Source: Methylobacterium iners (GTDB lineage: Bacteria; Pseudomonadota; Alphaproteobacteria; Rhizobiales; Beijerinckiaceae). Taken from it: a stretch of DNA of 37,714 bases. Below, piece after piece: positions 1 through 8,711 of this stretch. Location of the stretch: assembly GCF_022179305.1 (NCBI RefSeq), contig NZ_BPQP01000099.1:1-37714 (forward strand). The letters are read 5' to 3'. The first letter of the stretch is position 1, and the number at the start of each line of letters is the position of its first letter. Below the pieces are notes generated by a model. That model ran no database searches, had not been told where the DNA came from, and was given only the letters and a program-made list of their open reading frames with translations. The translations under genes were made by a program, and so were the position numbers.

Positions 1-116
1 GCGGCCCAAGTCTAGGGAGGAAACGCCCATAAGGGCAGCCGGACCGCGACGCCATCGCGATCCCGCACTGCAATAATGGTGTGTCTGGCATGCCAGCGCA
101 ACCGCACATGATTGCT

Positions 117-149
117 AAGCCCGTCCGGCTCAAACCGTGGCGGGCTTTT
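117..149 (+). terminator. Terminator-like hairpin, copy 1
   Basis: A 7-bp stem (117-123 AAGCCCG with 141-147 CGGGCTT) encloses a 17-nt loop that can pair further internally. It is followed by TTTTCTTT on the plus strand, as in an intrinsic terminator. The element is clearly related in sequence to the hairpin at 240-270. No gene it would terminate is visible in the window. Confidence 0.5.
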
Positions 150-239
150 CTTTGCGCGTCACACGGTGCATCGGATTGTGCGGCCCTGCTGCTGCCTATT
201 CCCCGACAGGCTACAGCGGCGGGACCGTCCCAACCTTCA

Positions 240-270
240 GCCCGCCCGGTTCGCACCGCGGCGGGCCTTT
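240..270 (+). terminator. Terminator-like hairpin, copy 2
   Basis: GCCCGCC (240-246) pairs with GGCGGGC (260-266) around a 13-nt loop and is followed by CTTTT. It aligns base for base, with transitions, to copy 1 at 117-149 (shared pattern AGCCCGnCCGGnTC, ACCGnGGCGGGC). The two are therefore either duplicates or members of a dispersed palindromic repeat family that also serves as terminators. Confidence 0.45.
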
Positions 271-829
271 TCCTGGCCGGTTGCTGTACGTGCATGCGCC
301 GTAAGGATTGAGGATAGAAGCAAGCTGGTGGCGGCGATGGTGCGAAACATGCGGCGGCTCCGAAGCGTTTGGGTGGGCTTTGGGCAGGCAACCTGAGTCG
401 AAAGAACGCTGTTCCTGCTCTGCAACGACGCAGGATCGCCTCCGCATTTGGTCCGGCATTGGAGTGCCGAAATCAGTGCTTGGCTGTGCGGGTATTCTGG
501 GCCGTCCTGCAGGCATGACGCCCCGCTAGTCCCACGAACACGAGGATCGAAAGCCCAACCCGCGCGTGCCGGCTGCCGGCGGGGGAAAGGGGGAATGCGC
601 CCCTAAGGGCAACAGAGCCTCGTAGTCTGGTGTGCCAGCGTCAAGGTAACTCCCTCCGCCGCATTCCAGCCTTACCGCTGCCCTCCAGTATGATCTCACG
701 CTAGCGCCAGCGAACGATGGATCGGGCGGCGGGCGGCTTCGCCGGCTAGCGCCGCCGTCTTCCACTTCAAGGATGTCGCGCACGGTCACGCTTTGCTAGC
801 CTCGGCGCAGGTGATTTGCCCGAGGAGCC

Positions 830-1045
830 ATGATGACCCAACAGCCCTTAGGAAAGGCCGCTCGGCTGCGTCGCCTTTGGCGAAGGCGGTCTTTGACGAT
901 CCGCACGACCGGTTTGGCCAATGGGCGTCCGATCCTCAGCGCGACCTATGAGGAAACATCCCACCTACCGGCCTATAAGCTCACCGCAGGCGAACTCATT
1001 CGGATGGCAAGGGTCGCTCGGAGCCAGAATACACAAGGCTCATGA
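830..1045 (+). CDS. Small basic hypothetical protein (71 aa)
   Basis: The ATG is preceded by a plausible ribosome binding site (CGAGGAG) 4-5 bases upstream. The N-terminal third is very Arg-rich. The C-terminal half (ATYEETSHLPAYKLTAGEL and what follows) has ordinary protein-like composition. I do not recognise a family. It ends about 55 bp before the next small gene, so the two could be co-transcribed. A second in-frame ATG directly follows the first. The alternative is a non-coding frame, and support is moderate only. Confidence 0.4.
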   Translation: MMTQQPLGKAARLRRLWRRRSLTIRTTGLANGRPILSATYEETSHLPAYKLTAGELIRMARVARSQNTQGS

Positions 1046-1100
1046 CGGCTCTGGATGGAGCGGCGTGGCGCTAGCATCCCGCGTGCCTAAGGTATCAGCC

Positions 1101-1361
1101 ATGCCAAGCGATCCGACAATCGGCGAATCATTCAAGGTCACGGCGACCGCTGACATCCATCTTGATGCTGTCGCTTCCTTTTTTGCAGACCCAACAACCT
1201 CACTGTTCCTGATGGGCCAAGGGTATGGCGTCAATCTCGCAGCGGCCGTAGCTGCCAGCCACTTTGCGACCGAGATGGCGGCCGATCAGGAGGAGAAGCT
1301 TACCTCACGGCGCGCTGCGGTGCGTTCAGCAATCCTGCTCGCTCGACCGATGAGGAGCTAG
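1101..1361 (+). CDS. Small protein with conserved C-terminal AAAVAAS/AILLARP segment (86 aa)
   Basis: The ATG at 1101 has AAGG about 8 bases upstream. The frame can be extended to 921, but the extension overlaps the preceding gene and looks non-coding. The C-terminal ~40 residues (LAAAVAASHFATEMAAD through AVRSAILLARP) align closely with the small protein encoded at 3790-3948 (LAAAVAASTFAVDMLAD through AVRTAILLARP). This identifies a local paralogue family and supports both genes being real. The function is unknown. There is no transmembrane helix or recognisable motif. Confidence 0.6.
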   Translation: MPSDPTIGESFKVTATADIHLDAVASFFADPTTSLFLMGQGYGVNLAAAVAASHFATEMAADQEEKLTSRRAAVRSAILLARPMRS

Positions 1362-1529
1362 TCTGACCCTAAGGCGACACGCGGCCCCACCTTAGATCAG
1401 GTTCTTCTCCGCCTCCAGGCTGCACAAACATGAGCGATCCAGGGCCCTGAGGGACGCGCCTAGTAAGGAGATAAGTAAACGAGAAATTTAGGATTTTTGA
1501 GCCATTCGAGCTTTGCTCGCTAAAAACGG

Positions 1530-3236
1530 ATGGCTCTGTCGATGTCCCTTAACCTGCGCCTCACGACCAAAGTTATGGTCGGCTACGTAGTCATGGTCAC
1601 TATGATGATCGCCCTGACTGCGTTCAGCATCTCGCAAGTTCGGTCAATCGACAATAGCTTGACAACAATCAACGATTTCAATTCGGTCAAGCAGCGCTAT
1701 GCCATCAACTTCCGCGGCAGCGTTCATGATCGCGCGATCAGCCTGCGCGATTTCACCCTGGTCACCGATCAGGCAGGCCGCAGTGAGGTCCTGACTGACA
1801 TCGCGCGGCTCACCGAGGCCTATGCACGCTCAGCGACGAACATGGACCGCATGTTCGCCGAGCAGGCCGGCGTGACGTCCGAGGAGCGCATGATCCTCGA
1901 CAGCATCAAGCAGACGGAAGCCAGAACCCTGCCGCTGATGAAGAGCGTGATCGAGAACCAGCAGGCCGGCAACACCGACAAAGCCCGTGCGCTGTTGATA
2001 CAGGAAGCGCGTCCAGCCTTCGTGGAATGGCTGGCCCGCATCAACCGCTTCATCGACCTTCAAGAAGCGCGCAACCAGGCGACCGGCAGCGACGTGCGCA
2101 GCGTCTCCCAGACCTTCACGCTCCTGATGCTTGCCTTGTGCGGCTTGGCCTCTCTCATTGCGGCTGGCTTTGCATTGTGGGCTTTTCGAGCGATCCGGCC
2201 TCTTCGTCCGCTAACTGCGGTCATGCTCAAGCTTGCTCAAGGTGACCTTACAGTTGCGGTTACGGCTACAACCCAACAGGATGAGGTTGGGGACATCACC
2301 CGCGCCGTGCAGACGTTCAAGGATAACGCTGTGCTGGCACGCAACTCGGCCGAAGAGCGCCAAGCGGAGCAAATCCAGAAGGTGCGGCAGGCTGAGCGCA
2401 TCGATGCCACCACGCGCGTCTTCGAGGCGGCTGTGAACGGGATCGTCGGGCACGTGGCTGCAGCAGCCGACGCGATGCAGAGCACCGCACAATCCATGGC
2501 CGGCACCGCGATCCAAACCGCCAAGCAGTCGAACTCAGTTGCTGCGTCTGCTCATGAGGCTGGACTGAACGTCACCACGGTTGCTGCGGCGGCCGAGGAG
2601 CTGGGTTTGTCGGTGCAGGAAATCGGACGACAGATTGAGGAGGCTGCAGGCCTTGCCCGTTCAGCCGTTGTTGAGGCGCAAGAGACTGCTACCCTCGTGC
2701 AGGAGCTGAGCAAAGGCACGTCTGAGATTGGGGATGTGGTGGCGATGATCTCATCCATCGCCGGCCAGACCAACCTGCTCGCGCTCAACGCCACGATCGA
2801 GGCTGCCAGGGCCGGTGAGGCTGGTCGCGGCTTTGCGGTCGTTGCGACCGAGGTCAAGGAACTGGCTGGGCAGACAGCCCGGGCTACCAGCAGCATCAAC
2901 GATCAGATCGTCACGATCCAGAACTCGACACAGCGGGTTGTGGAGGCCATTGCGGCAATTGCAGCTCGCATCACGCAGCTTGATGGCGTCACGGCATCTG
3001 TTGCTTCTGCGGTCGAGGAGCAGGGGGCAGCGACCCAAGAGATCGTGCGCAACGTCTCACAAGCGGCGGTGGGCACCACTCAAGTCACAACGGAGATCGG
3101 AGGCGTGGCGAGCGCTGCGGAGGTGACGGGCGCGGCGGCCAGCCAGGTGCTGTCCTCAGCATCAGAGCTGTCACGTCAGTCCGAGCACCTAAGCAGCGAG
3201 GTGGCCCGCTTCCTTGCGACCGTTCGCGCTGCGTGA
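1530..3236 (+). CDS. Methyl-accepting chemotaxis protein (568 aa)
   Basis: Transmembrane chemoreceptor. There is a short cytoplasmic N-terminus, TM1 at about residues 15-36, a ~160-residue helical periplasmic ligand domain of four-helix-bundle type, TM2 at about 196-219, and a HAMP linker (about 220-272). The long coiled-coil signalling domain carries the near-invariant hairpin tip ([18 protein letters not shown]) that binds CheA and CheW. The C-terminus ([14 protein letters not shown]) is shared with the second receptor at 4470-6149, but the sensor halves have diverged, so the two probably sense different signals. I see no CheR-binding pentapeptide tail. The start at 1530 gives the longest frame. 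ATG 1542 is an alternative, and neither has a strong ribosome binding site. A small protein gene begins 7 bp after the stop. Confidence 0.95.
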   Translation: MALSMSLNLRLTTKVMVGYVVMVTMMIALTAFSISQVRSIDNSLTTINDFNSVKQRYAINFRGSVHDRAISLRDFTLVTDQAGRSEVLTDIARLTEAYARSATNMDRMFAEQAGVTSEERMILDSIKQTEARTLPLMKSVIENQQAGNTDKARALLIQEARPAFVEWLARINRFIDLQEARNQATGSDVRSVSQTFTLLMLALCGLASLIAAGFALWAFRAIRPLRPLTAVMLKLAQGDLTVAVTATTQQDEVGDITRAVQTFKDNAVLARNSAEERQAEQIQKVRQAERIDATTRVFEAAVNGIVGHVAAAADAMQSTAQSMAGTAIQTAKQSNSVAASAHEAGLNVTTVAAAAEELGLSVQEIGRQIEEAAGLARSAVVEAQETATLVQELSKGTSEIGDVVAMISSIAGQTNLLALNATIEAARAGEAGRGFAVVATEVKELAGQTARATSSINDQIVTIQNSTQRVVEAIAAIAARITQLDGVTASVASAVEEQGAATQEIVRNVSQAAVGTTQVTTEIGGVASAAEVTGAAASQVLSSASELSRQSEHLSSEVARFLATVRAA

Positions 3237-3243
3237 GGGTGTG

Positions 3244-3541
3244 ATGGCCGACATCCACGTCCTCCCTTCTCGCCCCAGCGGCAGCAATGTCGAACACCTC
3301 ACAGAGCTGCTGACTTCAGCGTGGGCGGAGGGGGTCGATCTTGGTCCACGTAGACATCACATGTACGCTCTCGCTCTTACGCTGGAGAACAACTTAGCGA
3401 CGCTGTGTGAGATCGCGGCTGAACTCCGGCAGGAGCCCAGTTCGCCATCGGCAGCGTTTGGACACGATTGAAGATCAAATTGTCGAGCTTGACGAGTGCG
3501 TGACCAAATTGATCGCGATGATCGAGGCCTACAGCAGCTGA
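3244..3541 (+). pseudogene. Receptor-associated small protein, copy 1, frameshifted
   Basis: As read, this frame (ATG 3244) stops at 3471 after 75 residues. The first ~60 residues match the intact copy at 6157-6456 (MADIHVLPSR, ALALTLENNLA). From about 3449 the homologous C-terminus continues in the next frame (RQRLDTIEDQIVELDE, then LIAMIEAYSS) to a TGA at 3539-3541, exactly parallel to the C-terminus of copy 2. A single extra base between about 3425 and 3450 explains this, either as a real frameshift mutation or a sequencing error. If translated as is, the product is a 75-aa truncated form. The gene sits 7 bp after a chemoreceptor, as copy 2 does. Confidence 0.75.
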
Positions 3542-3645
3542 GACCCCCTAACCGCCCTTGAGAGAACCTTTAGGGCGCTTTCACGTTCAGTCACTCATCT
3601 AAGATCTTTCAGCGAAGGGCAGCCCTGCGTAGACGGTCGCTGTCG

Positions 3646-3780
3646 ATGTTTCTTGTCATCTCAGCCCTTCTGCGGCGTGGCATGACCTTATGGCCCACCC
3701 TCGCGCTTGGGTGCGTCGTGACGGTTGCCCTCTACGTCATGATGATGTGGCTCGGCCCAAAATTCGGGCTCAAGATGTAA
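3646..3780 (+). CDS. Possible small single-pass membrane peptide (44 aa)
   Basis: A short frame encodes one strongly hydrophobic segment (LALGCVVTVALYVMMMWL) followed by a short basic tail ending at TAA 3778-3780. An internal ATG at 3682 would give 32 residues. The next small gene starts 9 bp downstream, which suggests a mini-operon. No good ribosome binding site is seen before either start and no homologue is recognised, so support rests on composition and position only. Confidence 0.35.
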   Translation: MFLVISALLRRGMTLWPTLALGCVVTVALYVMMMWLGPKFGLKM

Positions 3781-3789
3781 CCGTCTTCC

Positions 3790-3948
3790 ATGTGCGAACG
3801 GCATAATCGCCATACCTTTGACCTCGCCGCTGCGGTTGCTGCCAGCACGTTCGCTGTCGACATGCTGGCCGATTCGAAGATCAAGGACGCCTCCAAGCGC
3901 AGCGCGGTGCGCACGGCGATCCTGCTAGCGCGGCCGGGGAAGGAGTGA
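3790..3948 (+). CDS. Small paralogue of the 1101-1361 protein (52 aa)
   Basis: The protein runs from MCERHNRHTFDLAAAV to LLARPGKE. Over ~40 residues it matches the C-terminus of the protein at 1101-1361, with the conserved AAAVAAS, F-A, M-AD and AVR-AILLARP pattern. It lacks that protein's N-terminal ~45 residues, so this segment seems to be the functional core. The stop (TGA 3946-3948) overlaps the GTG start (3945) of the following broken gene, typical of translational coupling. Function unknown. Confidence 0.55.
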   Translation: MCERHNRHTFDLAAAVAASTFAVDMLADSKIKDASKRSAVRTAILLARPGKE

Positions 3949-4219
3949 GTGACGACACAACGGCACCTGTCCGCGGCCGCCAACTCGAAGCCCTGCGTTC
4001 CTGCGCCCTCAATCCGGATGACCGCGTCGCGGTGCCTACCCGTCCGTCACGCCGGCGCTGGCCGCGCATCGGCTTGCCAAGGAAAGTTCCGCACGCTGGC
4101 AAGCTCGCCGCAGGAGCGAGACGGCCTGGTTCCTGACGGATGCTGGGCAGGCCCTAATGCGAGAGCAGGACTACCGAAACGAAAAAGATCTTGGCGCGAC
4201 TATGACGCGATCTGGCTGA
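3945..4219 (+). pseudogene. Frameshifted small hypothetical gene (~90 aa if repaired)
   Basis: The GTG at 3945 opens a frame reading MSDDTTAPVRGRQLEALRSC, then LNPDDRVAVP, after which composition turns into Arg/Pro noise. From about 4034 a different frame becomes protein-like: AYPSVTPALAAHRLAKESS, ARWQARRRSETAWFLTDAG, QALMREQDYR, ending at TGA 4217-4219. Joining the two by a one-base deletion near 4020-4036 gives a coherent ~90-residue protein with a winged-helix-like C-terminal look (WFLTDAGQALM). This is my reconstruction from composition, not from an alignment. Function unknown. Confidence 0.5.
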
Positions 4220-4469
4220 GATGCCGACGTGAACGCAGATCTTCAACGACTTTTAGTTGAATAACCAAGCGGAAACAATCTAAAAGTGCTCTTTGCGCAG
4301 CAATCTAGGCACTGCGTCGGCAGCCCTTGCCTATTTCTCCCGCATTTGCCTGTTTTCTGCGCGTCATTAACTTGCGCGCAAGCTTCATGACACGAGGATG
4401 ACAGCACACGGGTTCGTGATCGATCGCCGCGGGGGCACGTAGTCACGCCGTGGGAGCCAAGTCCTCACT

Positions 4470-6149
4470 ATGCGTCTGTCAATCAAATCCACCCTGATGG
4501 GGCTGTTTGCCCTGCTGGCCATCGTCGCGCTTGGGCAAGGCATCTCAGGCTTACGATCGCTGAGTGCCATCGACGAGAAGGTCAAGGACATCACCACGAG
4601 CTGGATGCCGTCGGTCGATGTCGTCAGACAGATGCAGGCCACGCTCCTTGACTCGCGTATTCGCAGCTACCGCTACCTGACCGCCGAGACGGACGCGGAT
4701 CGCGCCGCCGCCCTGAAGCAGTTTGGCGATGTCGAGGTGCGCATGCAGAAGCACCTCACCCGCTACGAGCCGCTGATCACCTCGCCTGAGGAGCGCAAGC
4801 TCGCCGACAGCTTCCGCGAGAGGTGGGCGGCCAACGGTCAGCTCTGGAGCAAGATCGTCGCGGTCGTCGAGAAGGGCCGTTCGGCGGACGGCATTCAGCT
4901 GCTGCAGGGTGAGTCGCGCACGAACTACCAGGCTGCCGTTGCCGTGCTGAATGAGGCGGCTGAGCTGAACCAGAAGGGCTCGGAGGCCGCGGCGCTCGCT
5001 GTTGCCGCAGCCGAGGCCAGTGCCACCACTTCGACCTGGATCGCGCTCGGCTTGGCCGCCTTTATTGCGGCGGGTGCCATGGCGTTCAGCTATCTCCGTA
5101 TCGCTCGTCCGCTTACGGGCATGACGACCGCCATGAACACGCTGGCGCAGGGCGATGTCACGACCGCCATCCCAAGCACCGAGCGGCGTGACGAGCTCGG
5201 CGCCATGGCGGGAGCCGTGCAGGTGTTCAAGGATAACATGATTCGCAGCCGCGCCTTGGAGGAGGAGACGGAACTCGCTCGTGCTGGTGCGGAGGCGCAG
5301 CGCAAGGCTGCGATGCGCGAGATGGCAGACAGCTTCGAGCAGGCCGTGGGCGGCATCGTCGAGATGGTGACGGCCGCTGCGACCGAGCTGCAGGCCACGG
5401 CACAGGGCATGGCGGGAACGGCAACCCAAACCGCCAATCAGTCCACGACCGTCGCGGCTGCGGCGGAGGAGGCTGCGGCCAACGTGAACACCGTGGCTGC
5501 TGCCGCCGAGGAGCTTGGTTCGTCGGTGGAGGAGATCGGCCGGCAGGTGAACGGTTCGGCCAACCTGGCGCAGAAGGCGGTGGCAGAGGCTGACCACACA
5601 GCCGCTCTCGTCCAGGAACTCAGCGGCGCTGTGTCGAAGATCGGCGACGTCGTGGCGATGATCTCGTCCATCGCGGGTCAGACCAACCTGCTGGCGCTCA
5701 ACGCCACCATCGAGGCGGCTCGTGCCGGCGAGGCTGGTCGCGGCTTTGCGGTGGTGGCGACTGAGGTGAAAGAGCTGGCCTCGCAGACGGCCAAGGCGAC
5801 GGAGGAGATCAGCAGCCAGATCGGTCGCATCCAGGGCTCGACCGGTCAGGCCGTGAGCGCCATCGGCAACATCACGACGCGGATCCAGGAGATCAGCGGC
5901 GTGGCCACCACCATTGCGGCAGCGGTCGAGGAGCAGGGCGCGGCCACACAGGAGATTGTGCGCAACGTCTCACAGGCTGCCGTGGGCACCAGCCAGGTCA
6001 CGACGAACATCGGTGGCGTGGCGAGCGCGGCGGAGGAGTCAGGTGCGGCGGCGAGCCAGGTGCTGTCCTCGGCCTCGGAGTTGTCGCGTCAATCCGAGCA
6101 CCTGAGCAGCGAGGTCGCACGCTTCCTCGCCACTGTGCGCGCTGCGTGA
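4470..6149 (+). CDS. Methyl-accepting chemotaxis protein (559 aa)
   Basis: TM1 lies at about residues 8-28. The periplasmic domain (about 29-185) is entirely helical and of four-helix-bundle MCP type. TM2 is at about 190-209 and HAMP follows to about 262. The cytoplasmic signalling domain is Ala/Glu-rich coiled coil with the CheA/CheW-binding hairpin ([18 protein letters not shown]). The last ~60 residues are almost identical to the receptor at 1530-3236, including at the DNA level, which points to duplication or gene conversion of the signalling half. The start is ATG 4470 with GGGAG upstream. About 250 bp of comparatively AT-rich DNA before it probably carries its promoter. A small partner gene follows after 7 bp. 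Confidence 0.95.
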   Translation: MRLSIKSTLMGLFALLAIVALGQGISGLRSLSAIDEKVKDITTSWMPSVDVVRQMQATLLDSRIRSYRYLTAETDADRAAALKQFGDVEVRMQKHLTRYEPLITSPEERKLADSFRERWAANGQLWSKIVAVVEKGRSADGIQLLQGESRTNYQAAVAVLNEAAELNQKGSEAAALAVAAAEASATTSTWIALGLAAFIAAGAMAFSYLRIARPLTGMTTAMNTLAQGDVTTAIPSTERRDELGAMAGAVQVFKDNMIRSRALEEETELARAGAEAQRKAAMREMADSFEQAVGGIVEMVTAAATELQATAQGMAGTATQTANQSTTVAAAAEEAAANVNTVAAAAEELGSSVEEIGRQVNGSANLAQKAVAEADHTAALVQELSGAVSKIGDVVAMISSIAGQTNLLALNATIEAARAGEAGRGFAVVATEVKELASQTAKATEEISSQIGRIQGSTGQAVSAIGNITTRIQEISGVATTIAAAVEEQGAATQEIVRNVSQAAVGTSQVTTNIGGVASAAEESGAAASQVLSSASELSRQSEHLSSEVARFLATVRAA

Positions 6150-6156
6150 GGGCAGA

Positions 6157-6456
6157 ATGGCCGACATCCACATCCTACCCACCCGGACCAGCCGCAGTGG
6201 TGACGTCGATCATATCACCGAGCTGTTGAGTTCAGCCCTTGCCGAGGGCATCGACCTTGGACCGCGTGGTCATCACATCGAGGCGCTCGCCCTCACGCTG
6301 GAGGAGAACCTGGCGCGGCTACGTGAGATCGCGGTCGCACTCGGTAGAAGCCCGGTTCGGGATCAGCTGCGACTGGACACAGTTGAGGCTGAGATCCTCA
6401 AGCTTGAGGCTTGCGTGACCAGGTTGATCGCGATGACCAGGGTCTACAGCAGCTGA
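6157..6456 (+). CDS. Chemoreceptor-associated small protein, copy 2 (99 aa)
   Basis: This is the intact version of the protein broken at 3244-3541. It is mostly helical, with a short N-terminal strand-like segment (MADIHILPTR), a conserved GIDLGPRGHHIEALALTLEE block, and a C-terminal helix ending LIAMTRVYSS. It starts 7 bp after the chemoreceptor stop, the same spacing and start context (GAATGGCCGACATCCA) as copy 1, so the receptor and small protein behave as a two-gene module. No known domain is recognised. A role tied to the receptor (localisation, adaptation or regulation) is inferred from gene order only. Confidence 0.8.
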   Translation: MADIHILPTRTSRSGDVDHITELLSSALAEGIDLGPRGHHIEALALTLEENLARLREIAVALGRSPVRDQLRLDTVEAEILKLEACVTRLIAMTRVYSS

Positions 6457-6544
6457 GACCAATCAGGTGCCCCGGAGCCAGCCTTCGGTGCACTCTCACG
6501 AGCAGTAACGCAGGCCGCATGCGTCTGGCGGGAAGGCCACAGCG

Positions 6545-8479
6545 ATGGTTGCGATGAAGACCTTCTTCCGCCTGTTCGCTGTCACACCGAGTGAGCCCAA
6601 GCTCCTCGTTGCACAGGCTACGGCCCTGACGCGACAAGTTCCTGTTCTCTACGCCATCCTCGGCGTGAACACCCTTGCTCTCGGCGTCACACAGTACGGC
6701 ATCGCTCCGGACTGGCTGGTTCTCTACCCGCTCGTCGTCCTGCTCCCGGTCTGCTTGATCCGGGCCATCACCTGGGCGCGTCGCACCAAGCTGGAGCTCA
6801 AACCCGATGAGGCTCTGAAGCGCCTTCAGGTTACCAACCGGCTCACCGCGATCTTGTGTGTGGCTGTTGCGGGGTGGGGCGTGGTGCTCTGGTCGTACAA
6901 TGCTCCATCCTCAAAAACTCAAATCATCTTCTTTCTTGCCGTCACGATGATCTCCTGCATCTTCTGCCTGGTTCATCTTCGGTCGGCTACGCTGATCATC
7001 GGTGCTGTCGCTCTACCATTAGCGATATACTTCGTCATGGTTGGCCATGTCATTGTCACAGCAATGGCCCTGAACTTCCTCGCAGTGGTCGCTGCGATGA
7101 TGTTCATGCAAAACGTCTTCTATCGCGACTTCAGGAACCTCGTTCAGATCAGCGATGAGAACAAACGGCTAGCCAATCTCGACATGCTGACGGAGCTGCC
7201 GAACCGGCGCTGTTTTTTCTCCGGACTTGCGGCGAAGATCGAGCAGCATGCGCTGACAGGCACACCGTTCACCATCGCGATGATCGACCTCGATGGCTTC
7301 AAGCCCGTCAACGATACCTATGGCCACCAGGCAGGGGACGAGGTTCTGCGTGAGGTCGGCCGCCGTCTCAGCAGCACGATGGAAGGCATCGGCTGGGCCG
7401 CGCGGCTCGGCGGTGATGAGTTTGGCTTGATCTTCCATGACGTGGCGGACGAAAGGGGCTTTGGTCATGCCCTGTGTCACACACTCAGCAGGCCGTACGT
7501 TCTGCGCAACACAACGGCTGAGGTGCGCGCCTCAATCGGGCTTGCAATCTATCCGACCACCGCGGACACGCCCGAGCAACTCGTCGAACGCGCTGACTAC
7601 GCGCTCTACTTTGCCAAATCGCACCATCGCGGCACTGCGATCCTGTTCACTGCTCAGCATGAGACGGACCTGCGCAGTCAGAGCCTCATCGAGCAGACGC
7701 TCAGGCATGCTGATCTGGAGGCGGAGTTCGAGCTGGTCTACCAACCCATCATGGATGTGACGTCCACGAAGGTCGTGGCCTTCGAGGCCCTAGCACGTTG
7801 GGATAGCCCCCACCTTGGACGTGTGTCGCCAATGGACTTCATACCGGTCGCTGAGCGTTCCGGGCTGATCCAGGAACTGACGCGCAGCTTGTTTGCGAAG
7901 GCGTTGTCCGCTCTTGAAGGCTGGCCCGAGGACGTGGCGCTGTCGTTCAATCTATCCACTTGCGACATCGCTGCGCCGGCGGCCATGGCGCAGATGGCTG
8001 GGCTCATCACGAGTAGCGGGGTTCGACCAGAGCGCATCCTGTTCGAGGTGACGGAAACCGCTTTGATGCGCGACTGTGCGGACGCAAGGCAGTCGCTGAT
8101 GTCTCTGAAGGCCTTGAACATCGCAATCGCCATCGATGACTTCGGCAACGGCTATTCGAGCTTGAGCTACGTGCACAAGCTTCCGCTCGACAAGTTGAAG
8201 ATCGACCGTAGCTTCATCGCGGACGTGGCAACTGATCAGGCTTGTCGTGACATCGTGCGATCGATCGTGGATCTATGCCGGAATTTGCGGATCGCCTGCA
8301 TCGTTGAAGGGGTGGAAACCCAGGAACAGATGCTTGTGCTACGTTCGCTCGGGTGCCTGTTCATGCAGGGTTACCTGTTCAGCCGACCGATGCCGTTGGC
8401 TGAAGTCGCAGCCTTTCTGAAGGCTTGCGACCAGTCCGATCCGCTGCACAGGGGCGATCAGCTCACGTCGGCTGCTTGA
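6545..8479 (+). CDS. Membrane GGDEF-EAL cyclic-di-GMP protein (644 aa)
   Basis: An N-terminal membrane domain of about five to six hydrophobic helices (residues ~35-195) precedes a diguanylate cyclase domain with intact GGDEF (residues 289-293). An EAL phosphodiesterase domain follows, with EAL (414-416), the Asn of FNLST, E in FEVTET, DDFG and KIDRSF, and the E of IVEGVE. The catalytic residues of both domains look present. The expected inhibitory-site RxxD five residues before GGDEF is absent, so feedback inhibition is unlikely. The net direction of c-di-GMP turnover cannot be told from sequence. ATG 6545 is chosen; ATG 6554 (MKTFFR) is a possible alternative. The gene follows the chemoreceptor module by 88 bp and ends before a clear terminator. 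Confidence 0.93.
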   Translation: MVAMKTFFRLFAVTPSEPKLLVAQATALTRQVPVLYAILGVNTLALGVTQYGIAPDWLVLYPLVVLLPVCLIRAITWARRTKLELKPDEALKRLQVTNRLTAILCVAVAGWGVVLWSYNAPSSKTQIIFFLAVTMISCIFCLVHLRSATLIIGAVALPLAIYFVMVGHVIVTAMALNFLAVVAAMMFMQNVFYRDFRNLVQISDENKRLANLDMLTELPNRRCFFSGLAAKIEQHALTGTPFTIAMIDLDGFKPVNDTYGHQAGDEVLREVGRRLSSTMEGIGWAARLGGDEFGLIFHDVADERGFGHALCHTLSRPYVLRNTTAEVRASIGLAIYPTTADTPEQLVERADYALYFAKSHHRGTAILFTAQHETDLRSQSLIEQTLRHADLEAEFELVYQPIMDVTSTKVVAFEALARWDSPHLGRVSPMDFIPVAERSGLIQELTRSLFAKALSALEGWPEDVALSFNLSTCDIAAPAAMAQMAGLITSSGVRPERILFEVTETALMRDCADARQSLMSLKALNIAIAIDDFGNGYSSLSYVHKLPLDKLKIDRSFIADVATDQACRDIVRSIVDLCRNLRIACIVEGVETQEQMLVLRSLGCLFMQGYLFSRPMPLAEVAAFLKACDQSDPLHRGDQLTSAA

Positions 8480-8497
8480 GGCGACGTGCCTTGAGCC

Positions 8498-8546
8498 GCA
8501 CCCGACCCCTTAAAAACCCTTTTCTTTCGGGTGCCGCAATTTTTTC
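8498..8546 (+). terminator. Intrinsic terminator after the GGDEF-EAL gene
   Basis: GCACCCGA (8498-8505) pairs with TCGGGTGC (8527-8534) around a 21-nt A/T-containing loop. It is followed within a few bases by a run of six or more T residues. It lies 18 bp after the stop of the GGDEF-EAL gene and before the tRNA, so it probably isolates the two transcripts. Confidence 0.7.
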
Positions 8547-8621
8547 TCGGCGGCAGGTTTTCGCGTATGATCAATATCTTAGGTTAATATCCCAGCACTC
8601 GCTGGTGAAGACGGGATCCCG

Positions 8622-8644
8622 CTAGGAGCCAGCTAGGAGCCAGG
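8622..8644. repeat. Short tandem direct repeat upstream of the tRNA
   Basis: The 11-base unit GCTAGGAGCCA occurs twice back to back, and AGGAG follows again. It lies about 70 bp before the tRNA gene. It may be chance or replication slippage; no function is assigned. Confidence 0.5.
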
Positions 8645-8711
8645 AGGCGCCGGAAGTCGGACCAACTTCGCTCTCGCGCTCCGGCGCACGCTGTGGCACG
8701 ACGAAATTCAC

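Larger units (their letters stand above)
1..829. other. Intergenic stretch without a convincing gene
   Basis: I see no open frame here with protein-like composition, a plausible ribosome binding site and family resemblance. The longest minus-strand frame (526-789) is Pro/Arg/Gly-rich and looks like a GC-driven artefact. The stretch does hold two related terminator-like hairpins, annotated separately. The upstream genes they would terminate lie outside the window. Confidence 0.5.

Noticed and set aside
4551-5597. Long minus-strand open frame (348 aa) opposite the second chemoreceptor
   Set aside because: It is a shadow of the GC-rich chemoreceptor gene; His/Arg/Leu-rich composition without motifs.
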